A stretch of 64,000 nucleotides of DNA from positions 3,658,001 through 3,722,000 of the forward strand of contig JAUEDM010000005.1 of NCBI GenBank assembly GCA_033439685.1, written 5' to 3'. Below the pieces are notes generated by a model, which did no database searches, had not been told where the DNA came from, and saw nothing but the letters and a program-made list of their open reading frames with translations. The position numbers and the translations under genes are program-made. Source of the DNA: Apodospora peruviana. Lineage: Eukaryota > Ascomycota > Sordariomycetes > Sordariales > Lasiosphaeriaceae. This document shows positions 10,501 through 20,770 of the stretch, piece after piece; position 1 is the stretch's first letter; every line of letters begins with the position of its first letter.

Positions 10501-12705
10501 CTGAATGAGCTTTCAAGGAAGCACAACGCCCTGCAAGCTGCAGGAACAAAGGCAGAGAGTCCTGCCATGCTCAAACTCCTCCTGGAAAAGGGCGCAGACC
10601 CCAATGCTCAGAGCCCGCCGGTCTGGCCAGCGTTCTACATGTGGATGAAACAAGACTCCAGCTTCGAGACTGTGAAACTCTTGTTGGACCATGGCGCAGA
10701 CCCAAAGACTGCCGACGACCAAGGGTGGTCAAGTCTGCATTACTGCGCGTGGTACGGAAGCGATGAAAAGGTAGTTGACCTTCTGATCGAGAAGGGAGCA
10801 GACATCAACGCACGCGAGAGTGTAGGCGAGACACCGCTGCATATACTTCTCTCTCGGCGAGATATTCCAAAAGAGATGCTTAAGAGCTTTCTTCGCAACA
10901 ACGCCGACGTCAACGCCGAAGACGAGGCATCAGTCCGCCCTCTCCAGATGGCCAGCATATATAACGAGGTCCACAATCTGAATATGATCCTTTCCCTTGG
11001 CGTGGCCGAGATTGACGATCGGGATCAGGATGGCGACACCGCGTTACACCAGGCTGCCGTAAACGGTCACGGGGAAGTGATACAGGCTCTACTTGATGCA
11101 GGCGCTGACCCCGCCGTCAGGAACAACCATAACATCGTCGCGCTGCACTCGTCAGCCATCCGCGATAATGGCAAGGAGTGCGTGCGGGTGCTTTTGGAAT
11201 GGGATAAGGACCACCACAACGTTGGACTCAACCACCCCGACAACCACAACAGAACCCCATTCTTCTACTCCTGCAGAGCCCAAGATGCCGAGGTCAGCGC
11301 CTCCATTCTCGACGCTCTCATCGCGAACAAACTTCCCCTCTCAGAAATCAACGGGCTCACCACCTCAGGCCGAACCCCGCTGCGGCAAGCCGCTGACCAC
11401 GGCTTTGACGGTGTGGTCGCCAAGCTCATCCAGCTTGCTTCCGAAAAGGACGACTTTGCCAGCTTGCACATCAACACTCAGGATAAAAAGCGAGGCATGG
11501 CACCGCTTCAGCGCGCTGCCCGAAGCGGCCACATTGCGTGCGTGCGTCTGTTGCTGGACCCCAGGCTCAACACCGACGTCGCCTTGAAGGACGAATCCGG
11601 GAAAACAGCGCTCGTCCTCGCCTATCGGGAGTGGGCGCTTGCCTCGGACCGATCGAGTTTTGAAGAGATCATCGAGCTGCTCATCGAGCGCGATCCGGAC
11701 GCGGCACGACACGACGCCGAGCTCATCGTCACCATCGCCGCCAACGGCAGTACGCGCCTGCTCAAGCAGCTCTGGCGCCTAAAGGCCGACCTCAACATGC
11801 GTGACCAGTACGGCTGGACGCCCCTTGAGATGGCGCGAAAATTCTCCCAGAAGAAGGCCGAGGAGTTCCTGCGGCAGCAGGACGCCTGGACCGGCATGCT
11901 CCCCTCGCGCTGGGGCACCTCGTTCCCGTCCACGACGCCGTCCGGCGCCCGCAGCCTGTCGGAAGACGGCACCTCGGTCACTCATCTGTCCGGCGAGCGC
12001 GTGTGCGTGTCGACCGACCGCCCGCTGCCCGGCGGGTTGGAGCAGTACTATTTTGAGATTACTCTGAAAGAGATCCCGCTCGTCGACGGGCTCGTGGTCC
12101 AACAGAAGGAGAATCCCGAGATCGCCATCGGGTTCTGTACGCTTGGCGGCGCGGCGATCCAGTTCCCCGGCTGGGACCCCAAGCCGACCGCGCCCAAGGC
12201 TAAGTCGTGGGGTTATCATGCTGACGACGCGGGCATGTATTCCAGCGATGTGCCGGACTGGGAGGAGGCGCAGCTTCCGAGCCAGTACAAGTACGACGTG
12301 GGCGACACGGTCGGCTGCGGAGTGGACCTGGGCGCGCACGAGATCTGGTTTACGCGTAACGGGGAGAAGATCCCCAAGACTTTTACCGGGGTCGATGGAC
12401 GGCTGTTACCGCTGATTGGGCTGCACGCGAACGTTCATGCCACGGCGAATTTTGGTACCGAGCCGTTTGTGTGGAAGGGGTCTGCTTTTGCGGATGGTGT
12501 TGCTGCTGCTGCAGCTGATGGGGATGGGGAGAAGGACGGCGAGGAGACGAGCAGCGATGCTGGAAGTGGGAGTGGGAGTGGAACTTTTGTTGAGGTGCTG
12601 AGTGGTGATGGTCTCGTTCCTGGCGGAGCGGCGGTAACGGCGAAGGTCGGTATTGCTGTCAGCACAGAGGCGATTGTTGAAGGAGTCAAGGCGCTTGAGG
12701 TGTAA
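7579..12705 (+). CDS. NLR-like receptor: helical N-domain, NACHT, ankyrin repeats, SPRY
   Basis: 1708 residues in one uninterrupted frame; ATG in CATCATGG context. Residues about 5-200 form an alpha-helical domain (GAPESVGMAWFAVKLTLSAI) of the type that precedes NACHT modules in fungal STAND proteins. The NTPase has Walker A GQEGTGKST at 356-364 and Walker B VVLVLDG near 476-482, followed by a winged-helix-like part (LPGGLTDVYAEAL). A CPRCKSE knuckle near 735 and a highly acidic linker (about 788-862) follow. Roughly twelve ankyrin repeats span about 950-1430 (ADLNELSRKHNALQAAG, GDTALHQAAVNGHGEVIQAL). A SPRY domain occupies about 1455-1625 (YYFEITL, IAIGFC, VGCGVDL, IWFTRNG), then a Gly/Ser tail. 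Such proteins act as signal-induced oligomerising sensors in fungal non-self recognition. The ligand is unknown and a cytosolic location is inferred. Confidence 0.9.
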   Translation: MAQRYISLYEEALAQFTKNAQQANLDRKGQELLAEFLRQRASPEETKQAAESLQVDSQKKWGSKKVGDVTIPSAWIDKIMGNINHFVAAGNTLMVGAPESVGMAWFAVKLTLSAIQSNYELYSFFGSGLADISEIMIIISHYDRLYDEREKAKEAWKPSGVVEKLFRDLKSAYEAVLDFSYAIKCHLTAGTLGRIKHGFKDFFGTSMDKFKGKLSTISELKRKIVEGSQAAFQDKTLTQLEGVSGVLADVSTTVNDIKEFQAVQDQWQKESTARLNTILQSLDDIKASTKRKTPWDYALDTFQTNRKALGHLEQTTKPLDDAIESIHPGTCLWIFEHYKFNQWQSSENSAMLRIFGQEGTGKSTVLAAVVDRLSAQADSDEVLLYLNCGASETTGSGEQHFTADSICHTFLYRLYGLAAEGQEDVALLEACNDVFKNPKSKKASQFATKVKASKEESLPDFVEAFAQISQLLKRNVVLVLDGVSNNLPKKEQEDLVEELEGLVNFSVTDPDAGSRIRILVGCASSTVFADGGDEDPRSIDIEYWVQDDISTVLKAALEDTPGLSPAEREEAEKAIVSKAGSRFRYVTEVAISWIREPFARPLSKRLEALPGGLTDVYAEALRKMKSNYVGLLRTGLTWSLLCPESGHPTGREIMDAFYGTYDSIPEGKPAEEDEEPGFPQISRLELDQLRDASGPFLKAYTSQYAEQHFYVPEKPQVEEFCFNSAKFSDDEEHTHDAVCPRCKSEISQKARLSINEKDEHLRMAITCLRHLNHPLFQKRAGFSTQTGSQEDSAGEEESVAEAGGEGGDGDDKQPALNEEEPATEVEEGQPTEAKAEEAVGQEDSGYDTDDSCDDEIAEEMGYNRNPTGNEVDDLDNSQEGRVRYEITYWTHHVRAAEDLWTPEERADSDLWKELIAEFDKFVSNTEVFNRWQESYPGYLRTIFGNNSEPWKPLHVTAYFGLTSLAEHLLNGGADLNELSRKHNALQAAGTKAESPAMLKLLLEKGADPNAQSPPVWPAFYMWMKQDSSFETVKLLLDHGADPKTADDQGWSSLHYCAWYGSDEKVVDLLIEKGADINARESVGETPLHILLSRRDIPKEMLKSFLRNNADVNAEDEASVRPLQMASIYNEVHNLNMILSLGVAEIDDRDQDGDTALHQAAVNGHGEVIQALLDAGADPAVRNNHNIVALHSSAIRDNGKECVRVLLEWDKDHHNVGLNHPDNHNRTPFFYSCRAQDAEVSASILDALIANKLPLSEINGLTTSGRTPLRQAADHGFDGVVAKLIQLASEKDDFASLHINTQDKKRGMAPLQRAARSGHIACVRLLLDPRLNTDVALKDESGKTALVLAYREWALASDRSSFEEIIELLIERDPDAARHDAELIVTIAANGSTRLLKQLWRLKADLNMRDQYGWTPLEMARKFSQKKAEEFLRQQDAWTGMLPSRWGTSFPSTTPSGARSLSEDGTSVTHLSGERVCVSTDRPLPGGLEQYYFEITLKEIPLVDGLVVQQKENPEIAIGFCTLGGAAIQFPGWDPKPTAPKAKSWGYHADDAGMYSSDVPDWEEAQLPSQYKYDVGDTVGCGVDLGAHEIWFTRNGEKIPKTFTGVDGRLLPLIGLHANVHATANFGTEPFVWKGSAFADGVAAAAADGDGEKDGEETSSDAGSGSGSGTFVEVLSGDGLVPGGAAVTAKVGIAVSTEAIVEGVKALEV

Positions 12706-14534
12706 GAATTCTGGAATTTGCATTGTCCCGGGCCGTGGGTAGGTGGTAAGTAATGGTGTGTGGCCAGCCTGGCTGAGATTAGGTTTGAATTTGAATGGCT
12801 TGGATAACTCTGCTCCGTTTTTTATGGTTTGGATGGTGTATCTCGTATGAAGTCTACGATACGAACGTGTTGCAATCTTACGATAATTTGGATAATATTG
12901 ATATATTCTACTCCGTTTTATGTAAAGATAATTCGTCCCTGATTGTTCTGAACCCTAGTTCTGTTCTGGTTTTGGGGATTTGAAGTCTGTCACGCCAACA
13001 TCTCAGTCTACCTGCACTAATTCGGTGATCTGCCTACCTACACGATACCAACTGGAACCAAGTGAGTAGGTACCTAGTTGGTCAAAAGAAGTTCCTCTGG
13101 CCAGTATTATCTAATAACTGAGGTAGTTCACATATAATAACAGCACATAGTAACGTTAGAGTTATCTAATTACCTTGGTAGTTTACACGTCCATGATTTC
13201 TGTTCAAGATATGAGATACAGCTCAGTATTACATATAACACAGGTAAGCGTTGTCACCTTATTAATGAGGTACGAAATATTGATACTGTACGATCTGATG
13301 GGCAGACAGACACTGGCAATGGGTGGTTTGGTTGTTACTGGGCTGACCAAGTTACGTATTTAAAGTTTCTACCTGGCGTAATAGATTGCGGTTCATCAAT
13401 GAGAACGGGCCAAGAAGTTGTTTCGGCACGAAGACTACCCGGGCGGGCACCCGTCCACCGTCGAACGGAGGGCCGACAGCCACGGACCAGGACGGAGCCG
13501 GAGGTTATCATGCATGATGCCATGTGCAGTTCGAAGTCAATGATTACATTGTGCACGGCCTTGGGGTTACATTGCACCACACTTTCAAGGCGAGTTTTAG
13601 CGAACGTCAAGGCAGATTTGGCTTATGACAGGCGGCCCGCACCCAAAATCCATCTAATTCTTTCGTCCTTCATTCCAATTGTTCCCGACAGCTTAAATGC
13701 ATGCGTGGAACGGAACGAACGCGTGGAAAGGAAAGGAAAGGAAGCGGCACAACAGGGCGGGAAACTTAAACTTAATCTCACCTTTCATCAAGGGTTCTTC
13801 TTGGTAGCGCGCGCACCTGCAGCTGCTGTTGTTCTGGTTCAGATATTCGTTGGTAATCCGCGTGCCGCTGTTCAAGGTAACACAGGCGCTCAGAACCCCC
13901 AAATCTGGTAGCAGGCCCGTCCGACCTGGTTTCCTTTCCGTTCTGTGGTGCGACGTTTCGAGCGGACGCGGACAGGCTGCTGGGTCCGATCCGACCGACT
14001 GCCCTACTACCTATTTACCCATTAAATCAATCGGACAAACCCCGATTTGATGGTCGGGTGCCGTGTTTGTTGCAACTTGTGTTCCCTCAACCAATTCTTC
14101 GGATTCTTTTTCTTTTTCTTTTTTCTTCTTTTCGGGTTACGACACGAGGCGACGACGACCGGAAATCCCCCCAATTTGGATACGAACGATCGATTCGGTA
14201 CGAATACGAACGACGACGACTGACGGACGACCGATCACTCCCGCGTATTTGACCCCTGGTTGTTGACCGCTCGGCGCTACGGGACGAGAAGGGACGCCAC
14301 GATCTGGCGGATCGGAGCTTCTTCGATTTGGTTTAGCGGACGATCGATCGTCGTCAATCCTCCAGCGCGGCGGCGGCCCGACCCGATTGACCTAAACTGC
14401 GGAAAAGAAGAAAGAGTGTTGCGGTCGCGCGCGTCGCGCAGGGCGATTGGGGATTGGTAAAGGGGGAGCAATTGCGCCGAGCGACGGGAAGGAAAACTCG
14501 GGAGAATTGAAGACAGAAGTAAAAGAAAGAATAT
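12706..14534. other. Intergenic region (1.8 kb), AT-rich then CGA-rich leader
   Basis: 12706-13400 is AT-rich with no gene-like frame. 13900-14530 is a likely 5' leader of the methyltransferase gene, with a pyrimidine stretch (about 14100-14130) and CGACGACGAC/GATCGATC-type simple repeats at 14140-14240. No RNA gene or mobile element was recognised. Confidence 0.5.
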
Positions 14535-16675
14535 ATGGCTGGAGGTAGACGAGCAGGTGGTGAGGAGCTTTCGGCGCCAGTGATGGTGGCTGCAGCACCA
14601 CCATCAGCAGGTGATTCAGAGGAGGGGCACTCGATCTTGAGTTCCTCCTGTCCAACAACATACGTCCCACACCACGATTCTCATGATGCACAAGGGCCAC
14701 AAGAACCTAGCAGTAGTAGCCGACATGCCATACAGCAGCAGACGTCAGAGTCGGAGGACGACACAGCAGCAGTCGCGGCGGCGGCGACAGCGGCATACGC
14801 GCGTCACGTCGCGCACAACGATCCCGAGCGCGGCCACCTGCATTTGACCGCAGCCAGCGCCCACTTCTCTGCGACCAGCAGCGATGAAGGTGGTCGAACC
14901 GTCGGCGGCGGTGGTGGCGGAGGACTGAGTGTGAGTGATCTGCTGAACCCGAGTCTCCCAACAATGATCACCGGTGATGGCGGCGGCGGTAATGCCGCAA
15001 TAAGAGAAGAAGAGGCCGAATCTGGGCAGGATCGATACTGCTTCGGTACCACCACCGCCGCCGCCGGTCCGTCGTCATCGACCCCACCGCTGAACAATGC
15101 GCGGCTCTTCTTCCAGGTCGATTCCGATGCCGACTCTGCCATGGGGGACGTGGACTACCCCATGTCCACCGCGTCTGTCAGATCGAGCATATACGAGTAT
15201 GTCGAGGAATACGGGAGGACGTTCCACAGGTACAAGCAGGGCAGTAAGTCGTAGCACACAACCCTTTTCTTTGCTGCTGTGGTTGTGCGTGTGTGTGTGC
15301 GTGTGTATGTGTTCAGTACAGGATGACGAACTCCCCACTGACGGTCGTTGATAAACAGAATATTGGATGCCCAATGATAAAGTCAGTTCCAAATCTTTCT
15401 TCGTCCAGCATTTCTTCCGGGGACAGAAACCAGATGGATGGGCTAACCTCATTGTAGACCGAGCAAGAAAGACTAGGTAAGTCTTGATCATTCACGCTCC
15501 AGGAACTGGTGTCCGTCAGTTTTGCTAACCCTGCATCTCAAATGTTAATTGGGTAGACCTCCAACATGCCGTCTTTATGTATGTGCTCAAGGGCCGGTTT
15601 GGCCTGGCACCAGTCAAGAACCCGCAAGCCGTGCTCGATATCGGGACCGGGACCGGGATATGGGCAATTGAGTATGGTAAGTAATCACTCATCTTCAACA
15701 ATGATAGAGGATGGCTTACGTCGACACGTCCCAAGCAATGGAACACCCCTCCGCGCATGTAATAGGCACCGACCTCAGCCCGATACAACCAGAATAGTAC
15801 GTCTCCCCAACATCATCTGGGCAGTTTTCCCTCGTTGGGAGAAAGAGGTCTACTAACATGCAATTTGCCAAAAGCGTCCCGGCAAACTGCCACTTCGAAG
15901 TCGACGACGCCGAGGATGACTGGATCTACGGCCACCCGTTCGACTACGTCCACCTGCGCCTCGTCTTCCACGCCTTCAAGTCGCACCCGCGCGTGATGCA
16001 GCTGGCCTTTGACAACCTGCAGCCGGGCGGCTGGATCGAGTACCAGGATTACTACTGCCACCTGCAGTCGGTCGACGGCACACTCGCGGGCACCTCGCTC
16101 GAAAAATGGACCCAGCTTTACGTCGAGGGCGGCCTGCGGCTGGGCAGGGACATGCTCGCCCCCCGCAAGTACAAGCACTGGCTCGAGCAGGCTGGCTTCG
16201 TCAACGTGGTGGAACAGAAGCTCGCGATCCCGGGGAACCCGTGGCCGAAGGGAGACGACATGAAGACGCTGGGGCTGTGGCAGATGACCAATTTTCTGGA
16301 TGGTATCCACGCCGTCAGCATGACCATCTTTACGCGGGGCTTGGGCATGAGCCCGGAGGAGGTCGAACTGTTACTCGTCGACGTGCGCAAGGATATCAAA
16401 AACCTTGGAGTGCACTTTTACTTTTTGACGTGAGTCAGCTCTTGATGCTGTTTGCCCCTTCACATTCAAGGAAGATAAGGGCATTGTGGTATTCTCTCCA
16501 AGGACGGAGGCACAGCTCAGCTTGAGGTAACCTGGTCACACGCCATTATGCTAACTTTCGCCACATCACACACAGATATTTCGTATACGGACAGAAGCCG
16601 TTCGAAGAGAAAGCTGCGGTCGGTGTTGGTGGTGCTGGTAGTAGCGGCAGTACCACCGGAACTGGTCAACAATAA
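14535..16675 (+). CDS. LaeA-like SAM-dependent methyltransferase
   Basis: Seven exons: 14535-15243, 15359-15381, 15458-15476, 15557-15676, 15736-15796, 15875-16429, 16576-16675; 528 residues. All junctions are GT..AG and phase-consistent. The first ~220 residues are low complexity (Ser, Ala, Gly). Then comes the family signature SSIYEYVEEYGRTFHRYKQG-KYWMPND-TEQERLDLQH, SAM motif I VLDIGTGTGIWAIEYA, GTDLSPIQPEYVPANC, FEVDDAEDDW, LQPGGWIEYQDYY and a C-terminal VYGQKPFEEK. This is the LaeA/Methyltransf_23 architecture. Family members are nuclear or cytosolic methyltransferases; LaeA itself controls secondary metabolism, but most paralogues have no known substrate. Two exons are only 23 and 19 nt. 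The start codon has a weak context. Confidence 0.88.
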
Positions 16676-19020
16676 CGCAACTTGGCTGAAGCAAATGGTC
16701 GAGTTGTAACCCAACAACAAAACGAGCAGAGTGTGGTATGATTGATCTACATGGACGGCTAGGGGGGTTATAGGATAAACGCAGAAACACATGATCACAG
16801 ATCGGCTAGCGAGTGCGACTTCTCGCTTCGAGCAATGCGTATCTCGGCTGGGACTGGAAACATGGGCGCGGGACGGTCTCATTGGACATGATGGAATGGC
16901 TCTTGGAATAGGAAAGCAACAGCTGATTGGTTTTTTCTTCCGAACTGGATTGGGATTTTCTCCTTGTTTGCTTTCATGGGGTTAAGGGAGGTGTTTAGGG
17001 AGACATTTTTTTTTCGGTGAGGGCTGGGACTGGCCGGGAACGCGGGAGCTGGAGGACCACGTGTTCACGGTGATATAGGTGCAAACCCAATAATTCACGA
17101 GTTCTCCAGTGTCGTTGGCAACGGTCGATTCTCTCAAGACCTCTGGGACCACGGAACTGACCACTGCAGGACAATGACGCATCTAGCGTTCGGGTTGATC
17201 CGCGTACAAGGATCTCTCGGATCGCGGAAACCATCGTCAACCGCACTGCAACCTTCCAAGACAAATCAGGAGACGCAGACAGTGGGCAAGACAGTTTCTG
17301 CGCCGCCAACAGGTGCTGACCAAAAAACGGGGGGCGATCACTCGTGAGATGTCTTTCTGCGTGGTCAATGCCAGCGGGTCTGTGCGACAATGTTATCGCA
17401 GTGACCGACTCTCTCTCAACTGCTGACTGTTTGTTCATGCAAAGTAGTTGACCAAGGACTGCGCAAGTCGGCGAGACAACGCGCGAGAGGCCACAGGTCA
17501 TACAGAACAAGTGGTCACACTTGTGACCTCTTTCTGGCCCTACGTACAATGCGGCAAGAGACCTGGTCGTCGATCAACAAAGCGCAATGACCCAGGCGAG
17601 GGACTCTGTTCGGGGGGCGGCAATGAAACAAGACGGAAAGGATAAAGAACCACTTGCAGGTCGATGATGGTTTTTGTGTCTCCCACCCCAGTAAAATAAT
17701 CGTCATAGACCCACAAGACAAAAAGAAAGACACGACAGAGGAAGAAACAAACCCGCCACGCAATTTACCAAGGATGGAGGGCTATTGCTTGAGCCTTACC
17801 CAAGGGCAATTCCTTCCTTGGAACTGAGGGCTTGCCCTGCGGCCGGCGGCGCTTGGGGAAAATGGATGTGATGAATGCCACTGACGGTGTGAAAGGAGGT
17901 TGGACTTCCTCGTGGATAGGAAACTCGAAACCTGATCCTGCAGCGACGTTGTGAGTTGCAAACTTGTTCGAATGGAGGAATTGTGTCGAGGAAACCCCGC
18001 GTATCGCAACAGGCAAATATCACAATCGTCGTATAACAAGAGATGATCGGCGTTATTGAGGCTCAATCCTATCCGTCGACGGGAAATCCTGTGACTTGCC
18101 GTCGTTGCGAGGTGCCAAAACCTTTGGGTTATCTGAAGGGTAAATTCGAGCCTGTTGTTTTCAGCAGAAGCAGGAACCGAGCACACGGTGCCAGTCGGTG
18201 CGAGCCGCCAGTCCCCCTGAGATGGGCGGGCAGGGAGCGACGCCACAATCTGACGCAACACTTCAGCACGGGTTCTGGGCTTCTACAGAACCTGGACTTT
18301 CTCAGTGCGCAGACATGATCTTGTCAACCGCGAACAGGGCTGACTGGCTGCGGGGCAGATTGATGATGGAAGCCGGAAGCCGGCCAAGGTGCGACCTTGA
18401 AACGGGACATGTTTGAAGACGGGCCATAGAATCGACAGGCTTCTCCGAACATGATATCGACCGTGACATGCTAAAACAAAAATTGTGGTCGAAGTTGCAA
18501 TTGTCGGGTTGGTGACGGAGCTGCACATGGCTTTTTGACCTGTCTTGAGTGTCTTCGACATGTAAGGTAGGTAGCTTCGGCCGCTATTTTGAGATATATG
18601 TCTTTTGTGACGAGACAGAAAAAGTACGGAATAAGTGGAAAAGAGAGGCGCGTCGGAATCAGCTCGACGCGGCGCAATGGCGGCACCGTTAATTAGCTGG
18701 GTGCCTGTTAGTGTCGTACCCAGGCAGAGAGGTGTGAGTGGTGATGCTGTTTCGAGCCCCGGCCTGAACACTTAGTTGAAGAAACAATTTAGCAAAGCCA
18801 CGGATGTGTTGTCTTGGACAAGAATTTGGGAAGAAATTTGGTATTGATAAGGAATATGATGACTGATCGACTTGCCAAAGTTGACCGAAGTCGATTTGAG
18901 AACTGGAAGGCGCGCTCCTACATGAATTCGTTGATCCGGCCATTACGGGTTACCAGCCGAGCACTTGCCTTAAATGAGGAACACGCACCAAGTTCGAACC
19001 TTAAAGTTCTGCTTTGCATC

Positions 19021-19044
19021 GCGCTAACACCTATCGGTTAGCGC
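19021..19044. repeat. Perfect 8-bp stem hairpin
   Basis: GCGCTAAC at 19021-19028 and GTTAGCGC at 19037-19044 form a perfect inverted repeat around an 8-base loop. There is no T-tract and no tRNA-like A and B boxes around it. Meaning unknown. Confidence 0.5.
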
Positions 19045-19628
19045 CATAGGTTAGCTAATCGTGAATCTCCTGCAAGTCATTCAGGTCCAGAGGCAGGCAA
19101 AAGGGGAGCGCAAACTTTGGGAAAGAGCCCCTTTTTCTGAGCTTGAGGGCTGGTGTACTTTTGTCGACCGACCATCTCGGGAGACCCGTCAAGTCTTCCG
19201 CAGCTGTTAGTCGGGGATGGTCGGTACTCACACATCGAAATGGGCCAATCGTATTGGTCCCCTCGAGTTGGAGCTTGCCTTGAGGGTCCCTGACCTTGTC
19301 CTTTGGCGCATGGCCCCTGCGGCGCTTCCCAGAGGCGCTGTGAGGCACGAAGGGGCAAGAGCGAGCACGCAAGGCGCGTTTCGAGCGGCGTTGAACTCTG
19401 CAAAAGAAGGAAACGGAGCAGGTCCAGCCTAAGGAGAGGCAGATTCGAGGAAACGCAGAAACTTGGAAGGTACACAATCAGGCATCTGGAACTATGGCAT
19501 CGCAGCATCGTGGCTTGGATATGGAAATGGAAGCAGGCAACCTGGAAGCAGCCTGGAAGCATGATGATCTTATCTTGCAGAGGTACCTGCCGAGAGCACA
19601 GCATGGACAGCTTGGATTAGCGGCATCC

Positions 19629-19661
19629 TCCATCACTCCATCACTCCATCACTCCATCCAC
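19629..19661 (+). repeat. Short 8-bp tandem repeat (CCATCACT)
   Basis: Three exact copies and one partial copy of CCATCACT in a row, a simple microsatellite in non-coding DNA. Confidence 0.7.
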
Positions 19662-20770
19662 CGCTCATCATCGACAATCCAGCCCATCGCATCTGTCCAC
19701 TCTGGCATCTTTGGACAATGCAAATGTAGGGGGTGGGGAAAAGTCGACCAAGCAACCCCCCCCATGTTTGCCATGACAGAATGGCACAGACGGGAGAAAA
19801 ACAAGACATGACCACGGAGCCCAGCGATCACGGTGAACTGACTCAACCAGAGGCGCGAGGAAGAAGAATAGAAGAATGAAAAAGGCCCGTCGTCCTGGGT
19901 CTGGTCCTTTTCTGTTGCCCTCCCCCCTGCTTGAGGTTTTGCCCAACTTCATACACCATTGAAGTGCAACTGGATTTGGATGTCTTCAACCACCTACGAC
20001 CGACCCAACGACCTCTAAATTACCCCTCCATTTTCGTCCCGTTCAGCGCCCCCCGCGGGCCCTCTCCAGCACCCGCAACGCTCCGAAATTTCGATTGACC
20101 ACTCATATCACGCCGTTATGTGTCGGGCGAATCGACAACGACCCGCGTACCGAACATCAACTGTGACACGCTGATCCGCACATGCTCCCTGCCCTGCAGC
20201 TCGCTCGCTTGAGGGCCCGGGGACTCGCAGATTCCCTCTGAAGAACAGTTGACGGTCATTAAAAACGTCCACGTCGATATTGTCTGCCCAAACAGGATCG
20301 AGAGCGCCGGAAAGGCACGACGCCTTCAGTTCCCGTCAGCAGGACGTCAGCACGAGAAAGTGCGCCATTCTGCACCACAACCCACCTGTCCCGACGGTGG
20401 AGCAGGAGATTGCGAGATTGGATCACTGTACATATTATTGAGACAGCAACAGCAGCCCGAGGGACAATTATCACACACACACACCTGTCGACACACCCGC
20501 AGCGCACTCGCAACGCACAACTGCACGCTCGGCTGATTGTTCGCTGTCTGTGTCGTGTCTGTGCCTGGGGACCCAGGCCCGCCCCCATTCCGTTTCTGTC
20601 TGCAGTCTGTCTCGGCTTCAAGTTACCCTGGAGTGCCGCCAACCAAGCCCTCACCCTCCCGGCGTGCTTGTCTCAATCCGGCTGGCTACCTTGGCGTGGG
20701 TGCGAAACCCCAGGAGCTGGACCACCGCTAATTTCCAGTTTGGCCCAGTCATTCACTCCAGTGCCCAGCG

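Larger units (their letters stand above)
16676..20770. other. Long intergenic region (4.1 kb), no supported gene
   Basis: Several open frames of 60-220 codons occur on both strands, but none has a start context, splice continuity or recognisable domain. 19500-20770 is probably promoter and leader of the MIT-domain gene. It includes a short (CA)n tract near 20470 and a hairpin at 19021-19044. Confidence 0.45.

Noticed and set aside
16995..17549. 184-codon minus-strand frame in the long intergenic region
   Set aside because: No recognisable motif, no splice continuity, unlikely composition with scattered Cys/His.
19021..19044. Possible tRNA or structured RNA around the perfect hairpin
   Set aside because: No cloverleaf, no A/B box and no T-tract; only a short stem.
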